This document shows positions 1-5,931 of a stretch of 5,931 nucleotides of DNA, one piece after another. A program made the translations under genes and the position numbers. Source of the stretch: Bacteroidales bacterium (lineage in GTDB: Bacteria; Bacteroidota; Bacteroidia; Bacteroidales; UBA1402); contig JAAZGQ010000038.1 in assembly GCA_012511135.1 (NCBI GenBank), positions 1-5,931 on the forward strand. Reading direction: 5' to 3'. The notes under the pieces were generated by a model. That model was not told the DNA's origin and ran no database searches. It was given only the letters and a program-made list of their open reading frames with translations. Positions within the stretch are counted from its first letter, which is position 1. Each line of letters starts with the position of its first letter.

Positions 1-1257
1 GACGAGGGGGAAGATAAAATAGCCAAAAAAGCCCGACTGGAAGAGCTTGAGCCTATGGAAGTGGTTCAGTATTATACCAACCGCTACCACAAAGCCATGG
101 ATGCGCTTCGGGTTTTGCCACCTAGTATAGAGCCTCAGGCCTCGGGGCATATCATTGAACAAATTCAGATGGTACAAAAGATTCTGGACCATGGATATGC
201 TTATGTAAGCGAGGGTTCTGTCTATTTTGATGTAGAAAAATACAACAAAAGCCATCATTACGGTAAGCTATCGGGACGAAACATTGAAGATATGCTCTGT
301 ACCACCCGTCGGCTCGATGGGCAGGACGAAAAGAAAAACAGCATAGATTTCGCCTTGTGGAAGAAAGCTTCTCCCGAACATATAATGCGTTGGCCATCTC
401 CCTGGAGCGAGGGTTTCCCGGGCTGGCACATGGAATGCACTGCCATGGGAACGCGCTACCTTGGTGAGCAATTCGATATTCACGGCGGCGGGATGGATTT
501 ACTTTTCCCTCATCACGAATGCGAGATAGCCCAGTCGGTGGCAGCTCTCGAGAAGGAAAGCGTGCGTTATTGGATGCACAACAACATGATCACCATCAAC
601 GGCCAAAAAATGGGCAAGTCTCTCGGGAATTTCATTACTCTGGAAGAATTTTTCCAGGGCAGTCATCCCATACTGACGCAGGCTTATGCTCCCATGACCA
701 TTCGCTTTTTTATTTTGCAGGCTCATTACCGCAGCACGGTGGACTTCAGCAACGAGGCTTTGCAGGCTTCGGAAAAAGGTTATGGCCGCCTGATGGATAT
801 CTGCAAACGCTTGCAGGAACTTAAACCTGCAGAGAAATCGACGGCAGACCTCAGTGATTTGAGACAGAAATGCTTCGATGCCATGAACGATGACCTGAAT
901 ACGCCTATTGTCATTTCGCATCTCTTTGAAGCAGGCAAGGCCATCAACAGCATATTTGATGGAAATGCAGGCATTACAGCGGTTGATCTGGAAGAACTCC
1001 GGGACGTCTATGCCTTGTTTGTCAACGAAATACTCGGCCTCGATTCCCAATCGGAACCTGGACAGGACAATGCAAACACTCAGGCAGAACGTGCAGCTTA
1101 CAGGGCCGCCATCGATATGTTGCTGGAGCTCCGCATGGAAGCCAAAGCCAACAAAGACTGGGAAAAAGCCGATAAGATTCGCAAACAGCTCGCGGACCTG
1201 GGCTTCGAAGTAATGGACAGAAAAGAGGGCTTCGACTGGAAATGGTCAGCTCCCTGA
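1..1257 (+). CDS. cysS: Cysteine--tRNA ligase, 5'-truncated by window edge
   Basis: Cytoplasmic class I aminoacyl-tRNA synthetase that charges tRNA-Cys with cysteine using ATP. The frame is open from base 1, and its first 18 codons (DEGEDKIAKKARLEELEP) already read as CysS, so the Met at 55 is internal and the true start lies upstream. 418 residues are visible. The family is usually about 460-500 long, so the N-terminal part with the HIGH motif and first zinc cysteine is missing. Visible landmarks: WHMECTAMG, with the zinc-ligand Cys at codon 436; HGGGMDLLFPHHECEIAQS, with ligand His at 511 and Glu at 523; the ATP-site KMSKS loop as KMGKS at 607-621; and the helical anticodon-binding C-terminus, including the charged KANKDWEKADKIRKQLADLG segment and the terminal FDWKW. 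HHECE replaces the E. coli HHENE, and as far as I recall this is usual in Bacteroidota. The gene ends 21 bp from the converging DUF3108 gene. Identification is secure. Confidence 0.97.
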   Translation, partial: DEGEDKIAKKARLEELEPMEVVQYYTNRYHKAMDALRVLPPSIEPQASGHIIEQIQMVQKILDHGYAYVSEGSVYFDVEKYNKSHHYGKLSGRNIEDMLCTTRRLDGQDEKKNSIDFALWKKASPEHIMRWPSPWSEGFPGWHMECTAMGTRYLGEQFDIHGGGMDLLFPHHECEIAQSVAALEKESVRYWMHNNMITINGQKMGKSLGNFITLEEFFQGSHPILTQAYAPMTIRFFILQAHYRSTVDFSNEALQASEKGYGRLMDICKRLQELKPAEKSTADLSDLRQKCFDAMNDDLNTPIVISHLFEAGKAINSIFDGNAGITAVDLEELRDVYALFVNEILGLDSQSEPGQDNANTQAERAAYRAAIDMLLELRMEAKANKDWEKADKIRKQLADLGFEVMDRKEGFDWKWSAP

Positions 1258-1276
1258 TTGCTTAAGCTCTCGGGGA
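1251..1276. terminator. Possible stem-loop between convergent genes
   Basis: TCCCTGA (1251-1257, including the cysS stop) can pair with TCGGGGA (1270-1276), giving seven pairs with one G-U. The 12-nt loop contains the palindrome GCTTAAGC (1260-1267). On the plus strand it is followed by a T-rich but interrupted stretch (atcattttgaatttt), not a clean U-run; on the minus strand no T-run follows. Its position between convergent stops fits a transcription end for cysS, but the stem is short and this is a weak call. Confidence 0.25.
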
Positions 1277-1278
1277 AA

Positions 1279-2169
1279 TCATTTTGAATTTTCTTGCGGA
1301 TAACGCAGGTTTTCGGCGTATTCGAATACTGCCTTTACCGAACCTACGCGGATAGGCGATTCTATTTGCAAAGGCAGACGATTGAGGTCGTTGCCCAGCC
1401 ATAGTTTCAACACATCTCCTTTTTTAAAGACAGAGCCTTCGATAAGGCTCAGTTCAAAATAATGAGCATGATGGGTTTTACCCCTGTGCAGCTTTATGAG
1501 TGCTTTGCCCTTGTAGCTGAGCCAGACATCGTATTGTCCGTCGTCCAGCCGCACGGGGATATGAATAGCTTGTCCCGAAAACAGGCGTTCATCAGGTATA
1601 TTGCGCATACGGTAAACGCTGCTGATTATATCAAATCCGCAATCCCTGGTATGCTCGTAGACTGGATCTTTCCACACCTCCCTGCGTTTTAATTGAGTGC
1701 GAATATTCCAGCCCTCGCTGGTATCGGATGGCTGGAACAGAAAATTATCCTGGCCATGCCATTTTCCTTCGTGGGTATATTTTTTTCCTTCGTAGGGAAT
1801 AAGATTAAGCGGGTTGACATAAGACTCCAGAGTATCCCTGACCGAAAAAAAAGGATCGTAAGCTCTGTGGGTAATGCCTGTGGCTTTCAGGTGCAGGGCT
1901 GTGTGGCTTTCAGGTGCAGGGTTTTTTGGTGGGTTCACAACAGCTGGTTTGGCGGCTAAGACTTCTGTTGCCCAGGTAGTCATACTTGTTTCAAAATCGC
2001 AGATTCCGGCAGGGATCCAAAGAAAGCCGATATTGTAATACACCTGGTAGCGGATTTTTTCTCCAGGTTCAAAGCTGATGTTTTGCAGGGAACAAGCTTC
2101 CTGGCCGGATAAATTCTGACTTATGATCAGCCCCGCAAAAAACAAACAAATTGTTGAAGGGATTTTCAT
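1279..2169 (-). CDS. DUF3108 family exported protein
   Basis: A 296-residue protein with a cleavable-type signal peptide (MKIPSTICLFFAGLIISQNLSGQ, about residues 1-23: one Lys, a hydrophobic core, then small/polar residues), so probably periplasmic or outer-membrane associated. The mature part matches the DUF3108 pattern: an opening FEPGEKIRYQVYYNIGFLWIPAG (33-55), a central LKATGITHRAYDPFFSVRDTLESYVNP (94-120), and a closing LKLWLGNDLNRLPLQIESPIRVGSVKAVF (254-282) resembling the family's terminal W-D-N-R-P/G-S-V signature. No biochemical function is established for the family that I can state. No catalytic motif is evident. It starts 9 nt after the stop of the Ig-like lipoprotein gene, with no promoter element seen in the gap, so it is probably the second gene of that operon. 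The start has no Shine-Dalgarno but lies directly before the signal peptide. Oddity: residues about 71-91 form an Ala/Pro-rich segment (AAKPAVVNPPKNPAPESHTA) built partly from an out-of-frame DNA repeat. Confidence 0.85.
   Translation of the reverse strand: MKIPSTICLFFAGLIISQNLSGQEACSLQNISFEPGEKIRYQVYYNIGFLWIPAGICDFETSMTTWATEVLAAKPAVVNPPKNPAPESHTALHLKATGITHRAYDPFFSVRDTLESYVNPLNLIPYEGKKYTHEGKWHGQDNFLFQPSDTSEGWNIRTQLKRREVWKDPVYEHTRDCGFDIISSVYRMRNIPDERLFSGQAIHIPVRLDDGQYDVWLSYKGKALIKLHRGKTHHAHYFELSLIEGSVFKKGDVLKLWLGNDLNRLPLQIESPIRVGSVKAVFEYAENLRYPQENSK
1879..1921. repeat. 20-bp perfect direct repeat, 23-bp period
   Basis: TGTGGCTTTCAGGTGCAGGG occurs at 1879-1898 and again at 1902-1921, separated by CTG. 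It lies inside the minus-strand DUF3108 gene. Because 23 is not a multiple of three, the two copies are translated in different frames: the upstream copy gives PAPESH (residues 84-89) and the downstream copy gives LHLKAT (92-97). A run of six A (minus strand, 1927-1922) sits immediately 5' of the upstream copy. Confidence 0.95.
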
Positions 2170-2178
2170 ACAGAAGCT

Positions 2179-4080
2179 TTAAGGTCTTTTTGGTTGAGCC
2201 GGTTTCAGGTCCTTGGGTTTTTGTTCCGTCAAAGGCAAGTCTCTTATGTTCCAGCTTTCGTTGATTTCCCAGTTTGCCTTGAGATTGAACAATTTGTTGT
2301 TGTAAAAAACTTCTTCGGGCTGGAGCTTCATTGCATAGTTACCGGTATCCCAAAGCAGATTGTCGTTTGCATCGTCAATGGCTCTCAGATAATAATCGCC
2401 CGGCTTGAGAAATAAAAAGTCAGCCACACCCGCTTCGAGTTTTACTTTCCGGACGACCTTGTCGCTTTTGTCAAGCAATTCCGCAAAAGCAGGGCCTTCA
2501 AATCCATCTATGCTTACAGTCAGACGAGAATACTCTTTTTCGGCTTTAATTGTAAAACTTTGGCTGAACTTTGCGTTGGTTTTGCCGTACCAGCCTTCTA
2601 CACTCCCGGAATCGATTTCTACTTTGTATTGGGCTTCGAAATCCCAGAGAGCATCCAGCACATAAGTTCGCAACTTCTCCGGATGAGGTTCAACAGTGAA
2701 ATCCGTGATTTCTATCCATAGCGTATCTTTTTTGCGGTACAAACTGAAAGGATCGCCCTGAATGTTTTTTATTGGTGTTTCCCAGGTAAAACGCGGGCTG
2801 GAGTAAATATCCAAACTTGGTTTTATGCTTGTTTGCAGTTTAAGATGGTCAACCGGTACGACTTGTGCCGCAGTGTCTTGTTCTCTGTCTCCTCTGCGGC
2901 CTCGGTTCCTGTCCCGATCGGGCAGGCTTCCTCCTCTGGCGGAAGATGCCAATTCCCGGGTGAACAGCCGCAGCGTATCGCAGGCCGGTGATAACAAGTT
3001 GTTGGAATCGGTTTTAAAGTAATCCACCTGGATATGTAAGGTATCGTGGCGATAGATGCTGCTGTCCTTTATCCAATAAACCAGGCTGTCGTTGGTAAGA
3101 TTGTTTTCGCAAAAATACCATTTGATGCTGTCTGTTTGTTCATCGAAATCTGTAGGTCCGGGACTGAGTAGTTTTATTTTGGGCAGGCTGTCTGCCTTGT
3201 AGCCAAAAATCAGTGAAAAGAATTCTCTAGCCGGCCGCTCCGATTTGACCAAATACTGTCTGCCAAAATCTTCTTCGTACAATTTCAAAAGTAAATCATC
3301 CGGTTTATAACACAGGTAATCAACTAATTGTATTGTGTCAATAGTAAGGCTGTCTATCCAGGTGGTGTCGTAGCGTTGACAAATTTCGGTCCAGAGGCTG
3401 ACGGCCGAATCGGGAAAGGCCAGGGCTTCGCCCGCTTGATCAAAGCGGTAATCACGGTTTTTATCGTCCAGGGCGTAAATTTTATAAGGCCCGGGCTTGA
3501 GATTTTTAATGCAGAAGCGCCCCCAGGTATCTGTTTTGGAAATCCTCAAAAAAGGATCTTTTATAAAAGTGCTGTCGCTCAAATCCTGGTGAGCGCCTAC
3601 CAGAATTCCTCTGACAGGATTGAGGTTGTCTGCCCGCAATACTATACCCGAAACTCTCAGAGTCTCTATGTCAGGGCCCGTAGAAAAAGCAAAAGCATAA
3701 TCGCCGTAAGGATTTTTTTCGTTCAGGTCAACGATGGAATTGGTAAAATCGATGGTATAAGTTTCGTTGGCTTTCAAGCTATCCTGCAGTTCTACCACAA
3801 TTTTTTTCATAATGGCATTTACCTGCGGAGGTGTTTTTTGAGGAGGAGACACAATCACTCTGTCAGATGCATTCTCTACCGACACCAGTTCATCAAAATA
3901 GATTTCAAGTTTTTTTTTGGTGTAATTACGGCTGTTGTTTTCGGGCAGGGTTTTGACTAATACGGGTGGCGTTTCATCCTTGGGGCCTCCGCCTGGTGAA
4001 CCTATACTGGCACAGGATAGCAGTTGCAGGCATAGCAAACAGAGTGGAATACGAATAAGTAGGCTGCGAAAACTTCTCAT
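2179..4080 (-). CDS. Ig-like (SbsA/Big_5) domain outer-membrane lipoprotein
   Basis: A 633-residue predicted lipoprotein. The N-terminus has basic residues, a hydrophobic core and a lipobox LLSC with the acylated Cys at residue 23. The next residues (ASIGSPGGG) lack the acidic surface-export signal described for some Bacteroidota lipoproteins, so an inward-facing outer-membrane position is more likely (inference). Residues about 36-135 (DETPPVLVKTLPENNS… through YAFAFSTGP) match bacterial Ig-like domains of the SbsA/Big_5 type. Residues about 142-215 look like a CNA-B/carboxypeptidase-regulatory beta-sandwich (VSGIV…WGRFCIKNLKPGPYKIYALDD). The middle, about 260-375, is unassigned. Residues 378-403 form a polar Arg/Asp-rich linker (RDRNRGRRGDRE). 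A second LKPGDYYLRAIDDANDN segment lies at 558-574, and the C-terminus is Lys/Pro-rich. No enzyme motif is visible, so a structural or scaffolding envelope role is a guess. It is the first gene of the minus-strand unit, preceded by a TAnnTTTG element, and lies 9 nt before the DUF3108 gene. Confidence 0.88.
   Translation of the reverse strand: MRSFRSLLIRIPLCLLCLQLLSCASIGSPGGGPKDETPPVLVKTLPENNSRNYTKKKLEIYFDELVSVENASDRVIVSPPQKTPPQVNAIMKKIVVELQDSLKANETYTIDFTNSIVDLNEKNPYGDYAFAFSTGPDIETLRVSGIVLRADNLNPVRGILVGAHQDLSDSTFIKDPFLRISKTDTWGRFCIKNLKPGPYKIYALDDKNRDYRFDQAGEALAFPDSAVSLWTEICQRYDTTWIDSLTIDTIQLVDYLCYKPDDLLLKLYEEDFGRQYLVKSERPAREFFSLIFGYKADSLPKIKLLSPGPTDFDEQTDSIKWYFCENNLTNDSLVYWIKDSSIYRHDTLHIQVDYFKTDSNNLLSPACDTLRLFTRELASSARGGSLPDRDRNRGRRGDREQDTAAQVVPVDHLKLQTSIKPSLDIYSSPRFTWETPIKNIQGDPFSLYRKKDTLWIEITDFTVEPHPEKLRTYVLDALWDFEAQYKVEIDSGSVEGWYGKTNAKFSQSFTIKAEKEYSRLTVSIDGFEGPAFAELLDKSDKVVRKVKLEAGVADFLFLKPGDYYLRAIDDANDNLLWDTGNYAMKLQPEEVFYNNKLFNLKANWEINESWNIRDLPLTEQKPKDLKPAQPKRP
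2908..2926. repeat. GATC-centred palindrome inside lipoprotein linker
   Basis: CCCGATCGGG (2913-2922) is a perfect 10-bp palindrome. It is extended by CCTG/CAGG arms (2908-2911 and 2923-2926), with one unpaired T at 2912. In RNA it could form a seven-pair stem with one bulge and a GATC loop. It encodes part of the Arg/Asp-rich linker (LPDRDR) on the minus strand. It is unlikely to be a terminator because it is mid-gene and lacks a T-run. Confidence 0.7.
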
Positions 4081-4122
4081 CTGAAATCAGAACACAGGGT
4101 TGGAAGATCTTAGAGTTCAGGG

Positions 4123-4130
4123 CAAATGTA
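4123..4130 (-). promoter_or_regulatory. Bacteroidota -7 element for lipoprotein-DUF3108 unit
   Basis: Read on the minus strand, this is TACATTTG, a perfect match to the Bacteroidota consensus TAnnTTTG. It lies 42 nt before the lipoprotein ATG, implying a leader of about 35 nt. A TTG (4145-4143) lies upstream, but only 12 nt from the -7 box, which is too close for the usual -33 element, so the upstream half is unconvincing. Confidence 0.55.
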
Positions 4131-4175
4131 CGAGTATTTTTTCAATCCAGCCCCCGGCATTTAAAAATAATCCAG

Positions 4176-4183
4176 TACCTTTG
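4176..4183 (+). promoter_or_regulatory. Bacteroidota -7 element for dapB-lepB unit
   Basis: TACCTTTG is a perfect match to TAnnTTTG and lies 23 nt before the dapB ATG, implying a short leader of roughly 15-20 nt. No clear -33 TTG is present at the expected distance; that stretch is C/G-rich (about 4150-4158). The leader is A/T-rich (agtaaaatac) with no Shine-Dalgarno, as is common for Bacteroidota genes. There is no room for a lysine riboswitch. Confidence 0.6.
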
Positions 4184-4206
4184 CCGTTTAAGTAAAATAC
4201 AGCTTT

Positions 4207-4920
4207 ATGAATATTGTTTTGATAGGTTACGGTAAAATGGGGCACGAAATCGAACGAATAGCCCAGGAAAGAGGTCATCGTATTGTTTGCGCCATAGATA
4301 TAGACAACACGGAGCTTTTTGACACGGAGGATTTTCGTACTGCCGACCTGGCCATTGAATTTACCAGCCCCTCTACCGCCCTGCAGAATTACCGTCGTTG
4401 TTTTGCAGCCGGTTTACCTGTGGTTTCGGGAACTACCGGTTGGCTGAAACATATGGACGAAATCCGTCAGGCCTGTGACCAGGGGCAAACCTTTTTTTAT
4501 GCCTCCAATTTTAGCCTGGGGGTCAACTTATTTTTTGCCCTTAATAAAATGCTGGCCGAAAAAATGAATGCCTTCCCGCAGTACGAAGTCCGGATGAAGG
4601 AAGTTCATCATAGCCAAAAACTGGACTCACCAAGTGGAACAGCAGTAAGCCTGGCAGAAGATATCCTGAAAAATCTGGATAGAAAAAATACCTGGGTTAA
4701 TTATGAAAGCAAAAAAGCCGGCGAATTGAGTATAGTTTCAGAACGTGAAGGCAGTGTGCCAGGTTATCACGAAGTTTGCTACGAATCGGAGGTGGACAGC
4801 CTAAAGATTATACACGATGCCAAAAGCAGGGCCGGATTTGCCTTGGGAGCCGTATTGGCTGCCGAATACACTCTGGGCAAAAAAGGATTCCTGGGCATGC
4901 ATGATTTACTCGGATTTTAA
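4207..4920 (+). CDS. dapB: 4-hydroxy-tetrahydrodipicolinate reductase
   Basis: Cytoplasmic NAD(P)H-dependent reductase that converts 4-hydroxy-tetrahydrodipicolinate to tetrahydrodipicolinate in lysine and diaminopimelate synthesis. It is 237 residues and appears full length; the E. coli enzyme is about 273, and shorter forms are usual in Bacteroidota. An N-terminal Rossmann fold starts at the first codons with IGYGKMG (residues 6-12). GTTGW (75-79) and ASNFSLGVN (99-107) follow. The signature EVHHSQKLDSPSGTA (132-146) contains the catalytic His pair (134-135), Lys138 and the substrate-binding SGT. The C-terminal GFALGAVLAAEYTLGKKGFLGMHDLLGF is also typical. The residue after the second strand is acidic (CAIDIDN, Asp31) with no following Arg, which may favour NADH over NADPH; this is inference only. 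The ATG is fixed by the Rossmann strand starting at residue 2. It is first in an operon with lepB, 10 nt downstream, and divergent from the lipoprotein gene. Confidence 0.97.
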   Translation: MNIVLIGYGKMGHEIERIAQERGHRIVCAIDIDNTELFDTEDFRTADLAIEFTSPSTALQNYRRCFAAGLPVVSGTTGWLKHMDEIRQACDQGQTFFYASNFSLGVNLFFALNKMLAEKMNAFPQYEVRMKEVHHSQKLDSPSGTAVSLAEDILKNLDRKNTWVNYESKKAGELSIVSEREGSVPGYHEVCYESEVDSLKIIHDAKSRAGFALGAVLAAEYTLGKKGFLGMHDLLGF

Positions 4921-4930
4921 TCGTAAAAAT

Positions 4931-5931
4931 ATGAGCAATACAGAAAAAAAATGCCGTTTTGCAGCAGCCAAAGGCAAGTGGATACGTTTTGGCCTGTGGA
5001 CTCTGGTCTTTATCTTTTTTGTGATCTGGACGGGCAGTTTATGGTGGCTCTTGCCCATCCCTTTTGCCTTTGATTTGTTTATCAGCCGCTTTATTCCCTG
5101 GTCTTTCTGGAAAAATTCCAAAAATAAGACCTTCAGACTGATTATGGATTGGGTGGATGCCATCGTGTTTGCCCTGGTAGCGGTGTATTTTGTCTTTTTG
5201 TTCTTTTTTCAAAACTATCAGATTCCCAGCCCCTCTCTGGAGAAATCACTGCTGGTGGGTGATTATTTATTTGTCAGCAAGCTCAGCTACGGGCCTCGTA
5301 TGCCCAATACTCCCTTGTCGTTTCCTCTGGCGCAGCATACTCTGCCCATAGTAAACAGCAAATCCTATTTTGATAAACCTCAATGGCCATACAAAAGATT
5401 AAAGGGCTTGGGCAACATTCAACGCAAGGATATTGTGGTCTTTAATTTCCCTGCCGGTGATACGGTAGCCCTGGCTATGCAAAATCCCGATTATTACAGC
5501 ATTTGTTATTCTATAGCCAGCAAAAGAGGCCTGAGTATGCAAGAGGCAGCCCGCATTGTACGAAGCAACCCCAACACTTTTGGCGAAATAGTCTACCGTC
5601 CCGTTGACCGCCGTGAAAATTACGTAAAACGATGCATCGGCCTGCCCGGAGACAGTCTGCAGATTATCAACAATCAGGTTTATATCGATGGCAAACTGCT
5701 CGAAGACGAGCCCGGCACCCAATACAATTACTTTGTGCAAACCAAGGGCTCATATTTCAGCGAAACCCAGTTTCGGAAATGGAATATCAGCAAAGACGAC
5801 CGTTATCTCTTGCCCGATCAGAATGATTTGTCGGAATTACTTGGTTTTGAGCCCGATGCGCAAGGCAACAAACTGCCGGTGTATCATTTCCCGGCCACCA
5901 AAGAGGTGATTGAGAAAATAAAGAAAAGCCC
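4931..5931 (+). CDS. lepB: Signal peptidase I, 3'-truncated by window edge
   Basis: Inner-membrane serine protease (family S26) that cleaves signal peptides from exported proteins. 333 codons are visible and the frame is open to the window end. Start ATG at 4931, 10 nt after the dapB stop, in an A-rich context without Shine-Dalgarno. There are two membrane segments: about residues 21-48 (Trp/Phe-rich) and 75-95. The catalytic serine box follows as YQIPSPSLEKSLLVGDYLFV, with Ser102 aligning to E. coli Ser90. KDIVVF (166-171) is box C. ENYVKRCIGLPGDSLQI contains the general-base Lys233, equivalent to E. coli Lys145. The roughly 60 residues between box C and the Lys box, against about a dozen in E. 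coli, form the long insert I associate with Bacteroidota enzymes. The final GDNRxxSxDSR-type box is not seen and should lie beyond the edge. Oddity: Leu103 stands where Met normally follows the catalytic serine. Confidence 0.95.
   Translation, partial: MSNTEKKCRFAAAKGKWIRFGLWTLVFIFFVIWTGSLWWLLPIPFAFDLFISRFIPWSFWKNSKNKTFRLIMDWVDAIVFALVAVYFVFLFFFQNYQIPSPSLEKSLLVGDYLFVSKLSYGPRMPNTPLSFPLAQHTLPIVNSKSYFDKPQWPYKRLKGLGNIQRKDIVVFNFPAGDTVALAMQNPDYYSICYSIASKRGLSMQEAARIVRSNPNTFGEIVYRPVDRRENYVKRCIGLPGDSLQIINNQVYIDGKLLEDEPGTQYNYFVQTKGSYFSETQFRKWNISKDDRYLLPDQNDLSELLGFEPDAQGNKLPVYHFPATKEVIEKIKKS

Noticed and set aside
55..57. ATG as the cysS start
   Set aside because: The 18 in-frame codons before it already match CysS, and the HIGH-motif domain would be missing; it is an internal Met of a gene cut by the window edge.
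499..1050. 183-codon minus-strand open frame
   Set aside because: Lies wholly antisense to conserved cysS sequence, with no recognisable domain or promoter; a shadow frame.
3328..3960. 210-codon plus-strand open frame
   Set aside because: Antisense to the lipoprotein's Ig-like and CNA-B-like regions, with no family resemblance; a shadow frame.
4081..4206. Lysine riboswitch upstream of dapB
   Set aside because: The predicted leader after the -7 box is only about 15-20 nt, and the whole gap is 126 bp without the needed structure.
4906..5163. 85-codon minus-strand open frame overlapping the dapB-lepB junction
   Set aside because: Its Lys-rich protein is the antisense of the lepB start and first membrane segments; lepB is well supported by motifs.
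1..5931. A novel defence, mobile or RNA-based system
   Set aside because: All five genes are recognisable at family level, coding density is near complete, and no transposase, integrase, spaced repeat array, tRNA-like or structured RNA segment was seen.

Overview
The window looks like ordinary core chromosome from a member of the Bacteroidota. It holds five protein genes, two of them cut by the window edges. Lineage evidence comes from four places. The two start sites in the divergent gap each sit behind a perfect match to the Bacteroidota -7 promoter element (TAnnTTTG). None of the internal gene starts has a clear Shine-Dalgarno sequence. The proteins resemble Bacteroidota versions: CysS with KMGKS and HHECEIAQ, a signal peptidase I with an extra N-terminal membrane segment and a long insert, and an SbsA-Ig lipoprotein. 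The adjacent pair dapB-lepB is also common in this phylum. Genus cannot be told from the sequence.

Layout: bases 1-1257 (+) carry the 3' four-fifths or so of cysS. It converges, across 21 bp, on a two-gene minus-strand unit: a large Ig-like lipoprotein (4080-2179) followed after 9 nt by a DUF3108 exported protein (2169-1279). A 126-bp divergent intergenic region (4081-4206) separates this unit from a plus-strand unit, dapB (4207-4920) followed after 10 nt by lepB (4931 to beyond the window end). Coding density is very high. The only stretch over 100 bp without a gene is the divergent gap, and it carries a promoter element facing each way.

By function there are two housekeeping enzymes (Cys-tRNA synthesis; the DapB step to lysine and diaminopimelate), the leader peptidase that releases exported proteins, and two poorly characterised envelope proteins. 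The lipoprotein and DUF3108 protein both carry export signals and are probably co-transcribed, so a shared envelope role is likely but unproven.

I found no mobile element, CRISPR array, RNA gene or defence locus, and no convincing undescribed system. The best second-look items are small. One is a 20-bp direct repeat with a 23-bp period inside the DUF3108 gene; it is read in two frames and looks like a compensated duplication. Others are a GATC-centred palindrome inside an Arg/Asp-rich linker of the lipoprotein, a repeated Asp/Asn-rich motif in that lipoprotein, the divergent promoter pair, and a Ser-Leu instead of Ser-Met at the signal peptidase active site.
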